DNA of 64,000 nucleotides from positions 1 through 64,000 of the forward strand of contig NZ_JALNUI010000024.1 in NCBI RefSeq assembly GCF_026544205.1, read 5' to 3'. The notes under the pieces were generated by a model that was not told where the DNA came from, did not search any database, and worked only from the letters and a program-made list of their open reading frames with translations. Below are positions 34,128 through 42,422 of the stretch, piece by piece. This stretch comes from Curtobacterium sp. GC_Cur_3. GTDB taxonomy: Bacteria; Actinomycetota; Actinomycetes; Actinomycetales; Microbacteriaceae. The translations under genes were made by a program, and so were the position numbers. Position 1 is the first letter of the stretch, and each line of letters opens with the position of its first letter.

Positions 34128-35014
34128 GCGCCGCATCGGATCGCCGCTCCGTCGTTCTGCGTGAACAGGGTCACCGGGCCGCTGCCGGCGACGGTCGAGG
34201 TCGGCGCTCCGGTGCTGTCGACGACCTTCACCACGACGGTCGAGGTGCCGGCGGGGACGGACGACGGGAAGTCGCTCGGTGCGAGCTGGATGGACCCGGA
34301 GTAGTCCTGCGACGTCTGTCCGACCATCGTGTCGCCGACGTAGGCGGCGTACCAGGTGTCGGCCGGGCGGGAGGACGCCGGCCAGGTGAGGTCGACGTAG
34401 TTGCCGTCGTGGTCGGTGCACGTCGTGGCGGGGGACGCGGTCGTCGCCGCGGAGGTGGTCAGGTAGAACCCGCCCGTGACGGGAGCGGAGACCCAGGACC
34501 CCCAGCTCGTCGTCAGGGTGACCCTGATGTTGGCCGTCGCCGGGGTCGGGGCGGACGCCCGCGGCGTGCTCCTGGTGCACCACACCACCTCGGTGTGGGC
34601 GGCGAGCGTCGTGGTCATGCTCGGCAGTGACGCCCAGGTCCCGGAGACCGATCCGCTGCCGACGGCCGCGCCGTCGGTGCAGTCCGCCGTCGTGGGGACC
34701 GGCCAGGCGACGACGTCGATGGCCTGCGCGAGCGCGGACGAACTGTCACTCGTGACACTGACGGAGGTCATCGTGGTTCCTCGCAGGTTCTCCGAGTTCA
34801 TCAACGTCAGGGGCTTGGTCAGCGAGGTCACCGTGCTGGAGAACGTCGTCGTGAGGTCCTGCGCGCCCTTGATCCCGGCGGCGACCTTGCCGATGGTGGT
34901 GCTCGACGTCGCGTTCGCGGTCGCGGTCCACAGCGCCCACGCGGCACTCGAACCGCCGACGACCAGCGCCAGGCTCAGCAGCGCGGCGAGGAGCACGCGG
35001 ACACGGCGGCTCAC
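34124..35014 (-). CDS. Exported TasA/camelysin-like protein (large)
   Basis: 296 residues from GTG. N-terminal signal with SLALVVGGSSAAWALWTATAN: the AALW(T/N)A box after the hydrophobic stretch is the SipW-dependent signal hallmark. The remainder is Ser/Thr-rich beta sandwich, with a fibronectin-like second half (DLTWPASSRPADTWYAAYVGD...VVVKVVDSTG). It is probably secreted and assembled on the surface, perhaps as a minor fibre subunit. GTGA overlap upstream and ATGA overlap with sipW downstream. Confidence 0.85.
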   Translation of the reverse strand: MSRRVRVLLAALLSLALVVGGSSAAWALWTATANATSSTTIGKVAAGIKGAQDLTTTFSSTVTSLTKPLTLMNSENLRGTTMTSVSVTSDSSSALAQAIDVVAWPVPTTADCTDGAAVGSGSVSGTWASLPSMTTTLAAHTEVVWCTRSTPRASAPTPATANIRVTLTTSWGSWVSAPVTGGFYLTTSAATTASPATTCTDHDGNYVDLTWPASSRPADTWYAAYVGDTMVGQTSQDYSGSIQLAPSDFPSSVPAGTSTVVVKVVDSTGAPTSTVAGSGPVTLFTQNDGAAIRCGA

Positions 35015-35604
35015 GGTGCGACCTGCGTCCCGGTCACGGTCAGCGTGAAGTCGGTCACGGCACCCGACACGCTCTGGGGCGCGTCCATCGACAACACGAT
35101 CTCGATGCAGCCCATGCCGGAGGCGCCCGGGGGCAGCGTGTAGTAGCCGCTGCCGGTGTCGAAGGTCGCGAGCGGACCGGTCGCGCCGGAGATGCCCGCG
35201 TGGCACTCCGCCGCCGAACCGACGGACGCGAGCCGCAGGGTCTGCGCGCCGAGGACGACGTCGTCGGTGGTGTCGGCGTAGGACACCTTCGTCGCGGTGA
35301 TGGCCACGCGCATCGAGAGCGGGACCGTCCCGGTGTTCCGCACGGTGAACGTGCCCGTCGTACTGGACCCCGGGCCGATCGCCGTCTGGTACATCGGCGA
35401 CAGCGGGCTCACCGTGAGCGTCGCGGTCCCCGACCTGACGACGGACGACTTCGTGCTCGCCGAGGCGTTCCACAGGGCGTAGGTCCCGCCGGTGCCGAGC
35501 ACCGACGCGACCACGGCGACCGCCAGGGCGAGCGCGGTGGCCCACACCCAGCGATGACGCGACGGCGCACGGTGGCGACGTCGTGATGTGGTCGAACTGG
35601 TCAT
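35011..35604 (-). CDS. Exported TasA/camelysin-like protein (middle)
   Basis: 197 residues. A basic N-terminus of 18 residues, a hydrophobic helix (ALALAVAVVASVLGTG) and GTYALWNASAS, the SipW-type signal box. The mature part is a single beta sandwich (TLTVSPLSPMYQTAIGPGSSTTGTFTVRNTGTVPLSMRVAI) resembling camelysin/TasA, with two cysteines (AAECHAG, MGCIE) that may form a disulfide. Second gene of the operon; overlaps the next gene by four bases. Confidence 0.86.
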   Translation of the reverse strand: MTSSTTSRRRHRAPSRHRWVWATALALAVAVVASVLGTGGTYALWNASASTKSSVVRSGTATLTVSPLSPMYQTAIGPGSSTTGTFTVRNTGTVPLSMRVAITATKVSYADTTDDVVLGAQTLRLASVGSAAECHAGISGATGPLATFDTGSGYYTLPPGASGMGCIEIVLSMDAPQSVSGAVTDFTLTVTGTQVAP

Positions 35605-35644
35605 TTCCCGTCACCCCCCGGTGAACATGGTCGTGGTGGTGGAG

Positions 35645-35681
35645 CCGGCGCGGTCGACGGATCAGGGACCGACCGCGCCGG
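35645..35681. terminator. Hairpin between the first and second TasA-like genes
   Basis: CCGGCGCGGTCG pairs exactly with CGACCGCGCCGG around a 13-base loop, directly behind the 35685 gene. In the middle of an operon it would act as an attenuator giving more of the first gene product. Confidence 0.65.
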
Positions 35682-35684
35682 TGA

Positions 35685-36239
35685 TCAGGAGCCGATCGCC
35701 GTCTGCGTCAGCGTGAAGGCGAGCGCACCGACGTTGACGGTGCCGTTCTGACCGGTGGTGGCCGTGGAGGGCAGCTCGATCGTGAAGACGACCTTCACCG
35801 CCGAGGTGCCGGCGGCCGGGGAGACCACGAAGGTGTTGGTCGAGGAGGTCGACTGCACGACCGACGCACTCGACGACGTGACGGCGAGGGTCTTCGTCGT
35901 CGCTGCGATCAGGCCGGAGTCGCCCGTGATGCTCTGGTTGGCGTAGGTCAGGTTCGCCTTGAGGTCCTGGCCGGTCGCGGCGATGTTCAGGGTCTGCGTG
36001 AACTGGTACTTGTTGCCCGGGACCATGAGCACGGACGCGGGGTTGATGGTGGCCGAGCGGCCGTTGGTCAGGTCGGTCCACACGCCGTCGTTCGCAGCCG
36101 TGAGGGTCAGGGTGCCGGAGCTGATGGACGACGCCGCGCTCGAGGCGTTGGCGTTCCAGAGCGCGAAGCTGCCCGCGCCTCCGAGGAGGAGGGCGATGCC
36201 GGCGGCGCCGGCGAGGGCACCCGTGACGATCTTGTGCAT
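35685..36239 (-). CDS. Major TasA-like exported protein, alternate-type signal peptide
   Basis: 184 residues, starting MHKIVTGALAGAAGIALLLG, then GAGSFALWNANASSAASSI: the alternate-type (SipW-dependent) signal family, cleaved after the NANA box. The mature part is a Ser/Thr/Ala-rich beta sandwich without cysteine. It is first in the operon, followed by an attenuator-like hairpin, so it is likely made in the largest amount and may be the main fibre or surface subunit (inference from TasA). AGGAA lies nine bases before the ATG, with a promoter at 36423-36451. Confidence 0.88.
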   Translation of the reverse strand: MHKIVTGALAGAAGIALLLGGAGSFALWNANASSAASSISSGTLTLTAANDGVWTDLTNGRSATINPASVLMVPGNKYQFTQTLNIAATGQDLKANLTYANQSITGDSGLIAATTKTLAVTSSSASVVQSTSSTNTFVVSPAAGTSAVKVVFTIELPSTATTGQNGTVNVGALAFTLTQTAIGS

Positions 36240-36600
36240 GGTGGATCCGTTCCTGCGCTCCAGGGAGCGCTGAGGCCGCCGGCACGGTGATTCGGGTTGC
36301 GTGCAGGCGGGACGGTGTCATCGACCCCGTGGTACGAGGGTCGCGGCTGACCGGTGCCGAGCGGGACCGCCGGGCTCCGGAGCTCAGGGCGGCTCGGGCG
36401 GGCTGGATTCCGTCTGACATCGACGCTACCGGTCCCCCAAAGTGCTGACAACAAAGATGATGCGTCTGAATGGACCCAAAACGGGGGTGATTTCCGTCCC
36501 CAGGAGTGCCGACGCGATCTGTACCCCGTTTCGGCTCCAGTGCCCAAGGAATGCCACCCGGACCCATGCGGTTGCATCGACCGGAATCGAGGAGGGGACC
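36240..36600. other. 361-bp intergenic region between TasA-like operon and pnuC
   Basis: Divergent regulatory region. It contains the promoter of the TasA-like operon, giving a leader of roughly 175 bases, and a comparatively AT-rich patch at about 36436-36500 that should also serve pnuC. I see no riboswitch I can name. Confidence 0.6.
36423..36451 (-). promoter_or_regulatory. Promoter of the TasA-like/sipW operon
   Basis: Minus strand TTGTCA (36446-36451), a 17-base spacer and TAGCGT (36423-36428), in the least GC-rich part of the region. The -10 hexamer is the same as in the GH127 promoter. Confidence 0.5.
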
Positions 36601-37266
36601 ATGGGCATCGTGCGCTGGTTGTTCGACGCGCAGATCGTCATCGGGGACCAGACGGTGCTCTGGCGCGAGGTGATCGGCAACGTCTTCGGGCTGCTCAGCG
36701 CGCTCGGCGGCATGCGTCGCCGCATCTGGGCCTGGCCCGTCGGCATCGTCGGCAACGCCCTGCTCTTCACGGTCTTCATGGGCGCGCTCTTCGACACCCC
36801 GAACCCCGTCAACCTGCTCGGGCAGGCCGGCCGCCAGGTGATGTTCATCATCGTCAGCGTCTACGGCTGGTATCGCTGGACGCACCGCCCCGCCGAGTCG
36901 GTCACCGTGATCGACCCGCGCTGGGCCTCCTGGCGGACGCGCGGGCTGCTCGTGGTCGCCCTGGTCGGCGGCACGGCGCTGCTCACGCCCGTGTTCCGCG
37001 CACTCGGGTCCTACGAGCCCGTCTGGTCCGACGCCTGGATCTTCGTCGGGTCGCTGCTCGCGACGTACGGCATGGCGAAGGGCTGGGTCGAGTTCTGGCT
37101 GATCTGGGTCGCCGTCGACCTGGTCGGGGTGCCCCTGCTGTTCTCGGCCGGGTACTACGCCTCGGGGCTGATGTACGTCGTCTACGGCGTCTTCACCCTC
37201 ACCGGGTTCTTCGTGTGGATGCGCCAGCGCACCCGCCCGTCCGCCGCCCCGGTCACCGTCGGCTGA
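36601..37266 (+). CDS. pnuC: Nicotinamide riboside transporter PnuC
   Basis: 221 residues, about seven helices. PnuC hallmarks: EVIGNVFGLLSALGGMRRRIWAWPVGIVGNALLF (about 21-54), GRQVMFIIVSVYGWYRWTH, and the WVEFWLIWVAVDLVGVPLLF...SGLMYVVYGVFT block near the C-terminus. It facilitates uptake of nicotinamide riboside for NAD synthesis. GAGGGG lies four bases before the ATG. A TetR gene follows 68 bp downstream, but no NAD kinase (NadR) is next to it. Confidence 0.93.
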   Translation: MGIVRWLFDAQIVIGDQTVLWREVIGNVFGLLSALGGMRRRIWAWPVGIVGNALLFTVFMGALFDTPNPVNLLGQAGRQVMFIIVSVYGWYRWTHRPAESVTVIDPRWASWRTRGLLVVALVGGTALLTPVFRALGSYEPVWSDAWIFVGSLLATYGMAKGWVEFWLIWVAVDLVGVPLLFSAGYYASGLMYVVYGVFTLTGFFVWMRQRTRPSAAPVTVG

Positions 37267-37334
37267 CGCCGGGAGCTCTGACCGGCAGCACCCCCCGCAC
37301 TGGGACGCGACGTCGACCCCTCGCGTGCGGTGAG

Positions 37335-38039
37335 ATGTCCCCTGTGCAGACACTCACCGAGGGACTCGCCGACGGGACGCTCGACGCCGAGCAGCCGTTG
37401 CCAGAACAGACCATCGCCGAGCGCCTCGTCCGTGCCGCGATCCGCGCCTACCGGCTGCACCCCTTCAACGACGTCGACGCCGCGGTCGTGGCGGACGTCG
37501 CCGGGCTCCCGCTCGACGCCGTCTCCCGCGCGTTCCCGACGTGGGACGCCCTGCTCCTCGTGACGTACGACCACTGGACGGCGATGCGCGGTTCGACCCG
37601 TCGTCGGACCCCCACCTGCACGATCGAGCACGTCCGCCAGATGCTCGCCGAGGACGTCGCCGACCCGGGCCGCGTCCGCGTGCTGGCCGGCGTGATCAAC
37701 ATGGCCGGTGCCGGCACGAGCTTCGCCGACCTGTTCCGGAAGCGATACCAGGACTACGTCGTCGGGCTCACCGTCGGCCTGCAGCGCGACGTGGACGCCG
37801 GCATCGAGTCGATCGTCGTCGCGCCCGAGCGTGCCGCGACGCAGCTCCTCGCCGTCTTCGAGGGCCTGCAGATCCAGATGCTCATCCGTCCGCACCTCGA
37901 CGCACTGACGGAGTTCGAGCACGCCGTGCGTGCGCTCCGCGAGGGCTGGCGTCGCCGCCACGTGCCCGCCTGGGACCTCGGTTCCGTACCGGCGTGGGAC
38001 CTCGGCTCGGTGCCGACCTCCCCGATCCTCCCGGCCTAG
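37335..38039 (+). CDS. TetR family transcriptional regulator
   Basis: 234 residues. N-terminal helix-turn-helix IAERLVRAAIRAYRLHPFNDVDAAVVADVAGLPLDAVSRAFPTWDALLL (about 24-72), diverged from the usual TetR recognition helix. The C-terminal ligand domain is all-helical. The tail carries a tandem duplication, PAWDLGSVPAWDLGSV (DNA about 37968-38015). Ligand and target unknown. ATG at 37335 and GTG three codons later are both possible starts. Confidence 0.78.
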   Translation: MSPVQTLTEGLADGTLDAEQPLPEQTIAERLVRAAIRAYRLHPFNDVDAAVVADVAGLPLDAVSRAFPTWDALLLVTYDHWTAMRGSTRRRTPTCTIEHVRQMLAEDVADPGRVRVLAGVINMAGAGTSFADLFRKRYQDYVVGLTVGLQRDVDAGIESIVVAPERAATQLLAVFEGLQIQMLIRPHLDALTEFEHAVRALREGWRRRHVPAWDLGSVPAWDLGSVPTSPILPA

Positions 38040-38062
38040 TACGCACGGTCACCACTGACAGC

Positions 38063-38098
38063 CTGGAGGCCCGGTGCCAGCTGGCACCGGGCCTCCAG
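38063..38098. terminator. Perfect 36-bp palindrome (family C) between convergent genes
   Basis: CTGGAGGCCCGGTGCCAG meets its exact complement with no loop. It lies between the TetR gene (+) and the exporter permease (-). It shares 16 bases with the palindrome at 29495. Confidence 0.82.
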
Positions 38099-38131
38099 CC
38101 CGTCATCGGGTCGCGTCGGAGCCGCGACCGG

Positions 38132-39343
38132 TCAGGAGCGTCGCCAGGACGCGATCTGGCGCAGCGTCACCTTGGAGCCGTACTGGGCGACGGAGTGCCG
38201 GAAGAGGTACTGCGCGAACCAGAGCAGCAGGACCGCGACGCCGAAGACCTCGACGATGCAGACGACGGACTCAAGCGGGGACAGCGCCCCGACCGCGTTC
38301 CGGACCATCGCGGTGATCGGGGTGAACGTCGGGAAGTACGTGAAGAACGCCACGACCGGGCTGGTCGGGCTCGTCATCACGAAGAACGCCGCGTAGACGG
38401 GGATGATCAGCGCGAAGATCGCCGTGGACTGCAGGGCGGAGGCGTCCTTGATCGAGGGGACCGCGGCACCGACGGCGACGAACAGCGCCGAGGCCAGCAG
38501 CACCCCGCCGACGAGCAGCAGCGCACCGACGAGCATCCGCCACGGGTCGATCGTCACGTGGCCGACCCGACCGGCCAGCAGGGGCACCACCACCACGAGC
38601 GACAGCAGTCCCGGCACCATGAAGACGCCGATCTGCACCAGGCACACCAGCAGCATCGCCACGACCTTGCCGCGGATGAGGTCACCGGCGGTCACCGTGG
38701 TCAGGATCATCTCCGAGATCCGGTTCTCCTTCTCCTCGACGACGACCGTCACCATGCGGGCGGCGAGCAGGATCACGAGCCCGAAGAACGCGGCGACGTA
38801 GAGGAGCGGCGGCACGATCGACAGCCAGCCGGGGGCGACCCGGCCGTCGGCGTACGCCGTGACGTCCGCCGACGGTGGTGACCGGAGGAGCGCCACGGCC
38901 TCGGGGTCGTCGACGCCCGCGGCCACGCTCTGCTCGAGGACACGCTGCGCGAGGGACGCGTACGCGTTGTTCTCGAACAGGCCGCGGTCCGTCGCGGTGA
39001 CCCGGATCGACTCGGTCGAGGGCTTCGCCGGGAACACGACGAGGGCCTCGAGCCGCCCGGCGACGACGTCCGCGCGGTCCCCGGACTCGTCGTCCGACGG
39101 GGTCCCGCCCCAGCGTGCGGCGACGGACTCGGAGACGAGCCCCGAGCGGTCGACGTAGTGGAACGGGGTCTTCGTGGCCGACGCCCGCGAGAGCGCGGAG
39201 TCGGTGCCCGCGGCCTGCCCGACGCCCACCAGCAGCGACACGAGGACGACGACCAGGGGCAGCGCGAGGGTGCCGATCCAGAACGCCGGCTTCTTGACCG
39301 CGCGGGTGAACTCGAACCGGATGACGGTGCCGATGCGGCTCAT
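38132..39343 (-). CDS. ABC-2 type exporter permease (NatB-like)
   Basis: 403 residues. One N-terminal helix (about 19-42), a large external domain (about 45-185), then five to six C-terminal helices with the VVEEKENRISEMILTTVTAGDLIRGK motif (about 222-247) that is typical of NatB/YhaP-type ABC-2 permeases. It exports ions, drugs or lipids with the ATPase encoded upstream (ATGA overlap). AGGAG lies before the ATG. Substrate unknown. Confidence 0.9.
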   Translation of the reverse strand: MSRIGTVIRFEFTRAVKKPAFWIGTLALPLVVVLVSLLVGVGQAAGTDSALSRASATKTPFHYVDRSGLVSESVAARWGGTPSDDESGDRADVVAGRLEALVVFPAKPSTESIRVTATDRGLFENNAYASLAQRVLEQSVAAGVDDPEAVALLRSPPSADVTAYADGRVAPGWLSIVPPLLYVAAFFGLVILLAARMVTVVVEEKENRISEMILTTVTAGDLIRGKVVAMLLVCLVQIGVFMVPGLLSLVVVVPLLAGRVGHVTIDPWRMLVGALLLVGGVLLASALFVAVGAAVPSIKDASALQSTAIFALIIPVYAAFFVMTSPTSPVVAFFTYFPTFTPITAMVRNAVGALSPLESVVCIVEVFGVAVLLLWFAQYLFRHSVAQYGSKVTLRQIASWRRS

Positions 39344-40272
39344 CGTGCGCTCCTGGCGGTCTCGTCGACGAGGGCGTCGTGGCCGTAGACCTGGACGAAG
39401 ATCTCGTCGAGGGGGATCTTGCGCATCTCGAAGCCGGTGACGTGCACGCCGGCACCGACCAGTGCAGCGAGGATGTCCGACCCGTCGGGCGCCGCGGTCG
39501 TCGACGGGACGAGGTAGGCGACGTGGCCCTCGTGCCGCGCGAGCTTGTACAGGGGGGAACGGGGGACCGGTCCGCGCAGCGAGACCTTGGCGACCGCGCC
39601 ACCGAAGGCGTCCTGCACCTCGGGGATGGTGCCGTACGCCGCAGCGTCCCCGTCCTTGAGCAGCAGGATCCGGTCGCACAGCCGCTCGACCTCGTCCATG
39701 TGGTGGGTCACCAGGACGACGGTCGCACCGTCGGCCTTCCGCTCGTCGACCAGGTCGAGGAGGAGCCGGCGGTTCACCGGGTCGAGGCCCTTCGTCGGCT
39801 CGTCGAGGATGAGCAGGCGCGGGCGGTCCATGATCGTGATGCCGAGCTGGACCTTCTGCTGCTGCCCGCCGGAGAGCTTGTCGACCCGGAGCTTGGCCTT
39901 GTCCGCCAGGCCGACACGGGCGAGGTAGTCCATCGACCACGCCGTCGCGGCCGGGCGCTTCATGCCGCGGAGGGCGGCGAAGTACGTCATCACGTCGAGG
40001 ACGGACTCCTTGCGGTAGAGCCCACGTTCCTCGGGCAGGTACCCGATCCCGCCGGTCGCCGGACGGTAGGGGCGACCGTCGATCGTCAGCGTGCCCGACG
40101 TCGGCGCGGTGATGCCGAGGAGCGCGCGGATGGTCGTCGTCTTCCCCGATCCGTTGCTGCCGAGGAGCCCGAAGGTCTCACCGGGCGCGACGTCGAACGA
40201 CAGCCCGTCCACCACGGCACGGTCCCCGAACCGCATCACGAAGTCCCGCACGCTGATGCTCGCCCCGGCCAT
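39340..40272 (-). CDS. ABC exporter ATP-binding protein (NatA-like)
   Basis: 310 residues. Walker A GLLGSNGSGKTTTIRALLG (about 34-52), Q-loop GYLPEERGLYRKESVLD, signature LSGGQQQKVQLGITIM, Walker [16 protein letters not shown] and H-loop VTHHMDEVERLCDRI. The C-terminal DUF4162-like extension (KVSLRGPVPRSPLYKLARHEGHVAYLV) is usual for this class. It drives the NatB-like permease. AAGGGGG stands five bases before the ATG. Confidence 0.93.
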   Translation of the reverse strand: MAGASISVRDFVMRFGDRAVVDGLSFDVAPGETFGLLGSNGSGKTTTIRALLGITAPTSGTLTIDGRPYRPATGGIGYLPEERGLYRKESVLDVMTYFAALRGMKRPAATAWSMDYLARVGLADKAKLRVDKLSGGQQQKVQLGITIMDRPRLLILDEPTKGLDPVNRRLLLDLVDERKADGATVVLVTHHMDEVERLCDRILLLKDGDAAAYGTIPEVQDAFGGAVAKVSLRGPVPRSPLYKLARHEGHVAYLVPSTTAAPDGSDILAALVGAGVHVTGFEMRKIPLDEIFVQVYGHDALVDETARSAR

Positions 40273-40381
40273 GGAGCCCCCTTCTCGCTCCGCTGACCCT
40301 ACCGGCCGCGCGTGTGGCCCACCTTCCCAGGCACTGCCGACCCAGGACGGGCAGGCTCGTCTTCGAATGAGAGGACCTCAC

Positions 40382-40987
40382 ATGGATCGCATTCGGCGTC
40401 TGCCGCTCCCGGCACTGCTGCCGATCATGTTCGTCGTGGTCGGCGGGCTGTACTTCCTCATCGGACTGGCGGGGGACTCCTCGCACGAGCACGTGCTCGC
40501 GCGGCTCATCGGCGCACTGTTCTACGCCACGGGCATGACCGTCGTGTTCGGCATCCTGATCGCCGTCCGGCGTCGGAAGGCCGGAGGCGCCGACGCCGTC
40601 ACGGCGATGCAGCGCACGATCCGCACCGGCGCAGTGCCGGCAGACGCTGACACCGCGACGTGGATCCCGGAGCTCGAGCGCTACCGGGTCCGGTACCGCC
40701 GCAACCGCTGGGTGGTCCCGGTCGTGTTCGTGCTGTTCGCCGTGACCTGCGTCACGCTGGCGATCTCGGCTGGCCCGGTCTGGTGGCTGTTCCTCGTGCT
40801 GTTCGCCGGGCTCTGCGTCTACTCCGTCTGGGAGACCCGCCGGGCGCTCCGGAACCTCGACGCGTCGCTCGAGGAACTGCGCCGCCGCCCGATGACCTCG
40901 GCTCCCGTGGGCTCGACTCCCGGGACGCCGCAGCCGACGGCGGGCGCCGTCTGGACCCTGCCCGGCGACGAGGCACCCCGACCGTAG
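40382..40987 (+). CDS. Hypothetical four-helix membrane protein
   Basis: 201 residues. Hydrophobic segments at about 9-30 (ALLPIMFVVVGGLYFLIGLAG), 40-61, 105-121 and 126-143, with a cytosolic Arg-rich tail ending in a Pro/Thr-rich stretch. GAGAGGA precedes the ATG. I recognise no family. It is divergent from the NatAB exporter genes and convergent with lldD. Confidence 0.78.
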   Translation: MDRIRRLPLPALLPIMFVVVGGLYFLIGLAGDSSHEHVLARLIGALFYATGMTVVFGILIAVRRRKAGGADAVTAMQRTIRTGAVPADADTATWIPELERYRVRYRRNRWVVPVVFVLFAVTCVTLAISAGPVWWLFLVLFAGLCVYSVWETRRALRNLDASLEELRRRPMTSAPVGSTPGTPQPTAGAVWTLPGDEAPRP

Positions 40988-40997
40988 GACGCATCCG

Positions 40998-41057
40998 CGG
41001 CGGTGACGGATCTGGTTCGCGATCCTCGGGGTGCGAGAACCAGATCCGTCACCGCCG
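40998..41057. terminator. 60-bp palindrome between convergent genes
   Basis: CGGCGGTGACGGATCTGGTT pairs exactly with AACCAGATCCGTCACCGCCG across a 20-base centre (which adds CGC/GCG pairs). It lies between the 40382 gene (+) and lldD (-). Same size as families A and B but a different sequence. Confidence 0.8.
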
Positions 41058-41099
41058 AATCCGAACGTCGTCGTCCCGCCAGCGCCGCCACCACCGGGC

Positions 41100-42422
41100 T
41101 CAGCGGGGGATCGGGGCCAGGCGCTGCAGCTGGGTGACGTGGCCGGGCTCGAGCTCCTCGAGGGACGCGACACCGAGCAGCCGCATGGTCCGCTCGATCT
41201 GCTCGGACAGGATCTGGATCATCCGGTCGACGCCGGCCTCGCCCCCGGCCATCAGACCGTAGAGGTACGCGCGACCGACCATCGTGTACCGGGCGCCGAG
41301 CGCGACCGCCGCGACGATGTCCGCGCCGGACATGATGCCCGTGTCGAGGTGCACCTCGGTGTCCATGCCGACCTCCTTGACCACGGAGGGCAGCAGGTGG
41401 AACGGGACCGGGGCGCGGTCGAGCTGGCGTCCGCCGTGGTTCGACAGGGTGATCCCGTCGACGCCCATCGTGGCCAGGCGCTTGGCGTCCGCCAGGGACT
41501 GCACGCCCTTCACGACGATCCTGCCCTTCCACTGCGTGCGGATCCAGGCGAGGTCCTCGTAGGTGACGGTCGGGTCGAACATGTGGTCGAGGAGTTCCCC
41601 GACGGTGCCGGACCAGCGGTCGAGCGAGGCGAACGCCAGCGGCTCGGTCGTCAGGAAGTCGAACCACCACCACGGGCGGGGGATCGCGTTGACGATGGTC
41701 TTGACGCCGAGCTGCGGCGGGATCGAGAACCCGTTGCGCTTGTCGCGGAGCCGCGCTCCCGCGACGGGCACGTCGACGGTGACCAGGAGCGTGTCGAACC
41801 CGGCGGCCTCGGCGCGGGACACCAGCGCCATCGACTTCTCGCGGTCCTTCCACATGTAGAGCTGGAACCAGTTGCGCCCGTGCGGGTTGGCGTCGCGGAC
41901 GTCCTCGATCGCGGTGGTGCCCATCGTGGACAGGGCGAACGGGATGCCCGCGCGGCCGGCGGCCCGTGCTCCTGCACGCTCGCCCTCGGTCTGCATCATC
42001 CGCGTGAAGCCCGTGGGAGCGATGCCGAACGGGTACGCCACCGGAGCGCCGAGCACGTCCCAGTCGGTGCGGACCGTCGACACGTCGCGCAGGACCGCTG
42101 GCGTGAACTCGATGTCCTCGAACGCCTGTCGCGCCCGGGCGAGGGAGATCTCGGCCTCGGCGGCGCCCTCCGTGTAGTCGAACGCGGCCCGCGGTGTCCG
42201 TCGCTCGGCGATCGCCCGGAGGTCCCAGATCGTCAGCGCGTTCTCCAGCCGACGACGTCGGGCGTTGAGGTCCGGCTTCCGGAACTGCATGAGCGGCGCG
42301 AGGTCGCGCACCGTCGGCAGCTGCCGCTTCATCGGCGTCCGCGCGGTCGACGGTGTGCCGGGAGTCGCTGCCGGTGCCCCGGTCGCGGGGTCGACGCGGT
42401 GCTGGTCGTCGGTCGAGGTCAT
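41100..42422 (-). CDS. lldD: L-lactate dehydrogenase/alpha-hydroxy-acid oxidase (FMN)
   Basis: 440 residues. FMN-dependent alpha-hydroxy-acid oxidase fold: [24 protein letters not shown] (start of the barrel), [57 protein letters not shown], and the catalytic His with the substrate Arg in [15 protein letters not shown]. It oxidises L-lactate to pyruvate. ATGA overlap with rhaB puts it at the end of the rhamnose operon, where it would use L-lactate made from L-lactaldehyde by the RhaD fusion enzyme. Confidence 0.93.
   Translation of the reverse strand: MTSTDDQHRVDPATGAPAATPGTPSTARTPMKRQLPTVRDLAPLMQFRKPDLNARRRRLENALTIWDLRAIAERRTPRAAFDYTEGAAEAEISLARARQAFEDIEFTPAVLRDVSTVRTDWDVLGAPVAYPFGIAPTGFTRMMQTEGERAGARAAGRAGIPFALSTMGTTAIEDVRDANPHGRNWFQLYMWKDREKSMALVSRAEAAGFDTLLVTVDVPVAGARLRDKRNGFSIPPQLGVKTIVNAIPRPWWWFDFLTTEPLAFASLDRWSGTVGELLDHMFDPTVTYEDLAWIRTQWKGRIVVKGVQSLADAKRLATMGVDGITLSNHGGRQLDRAPVPFHLLPSVVKEVGMDTEVHLDTGIMSGADIVAAVALGARYTMVGRAYLYGLMAGGEAGVDRMIQILSEQIERTMRLLGVASLEELEPGHVTQLQRLAPIPR

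Noticed and set aside
36240-36600. NAD-related riboswitch ahead of pnuC
   Set aside because: I could not fit any known NAD or NMN riboswitch consensus. The region is adequately explained by divergent promoters.
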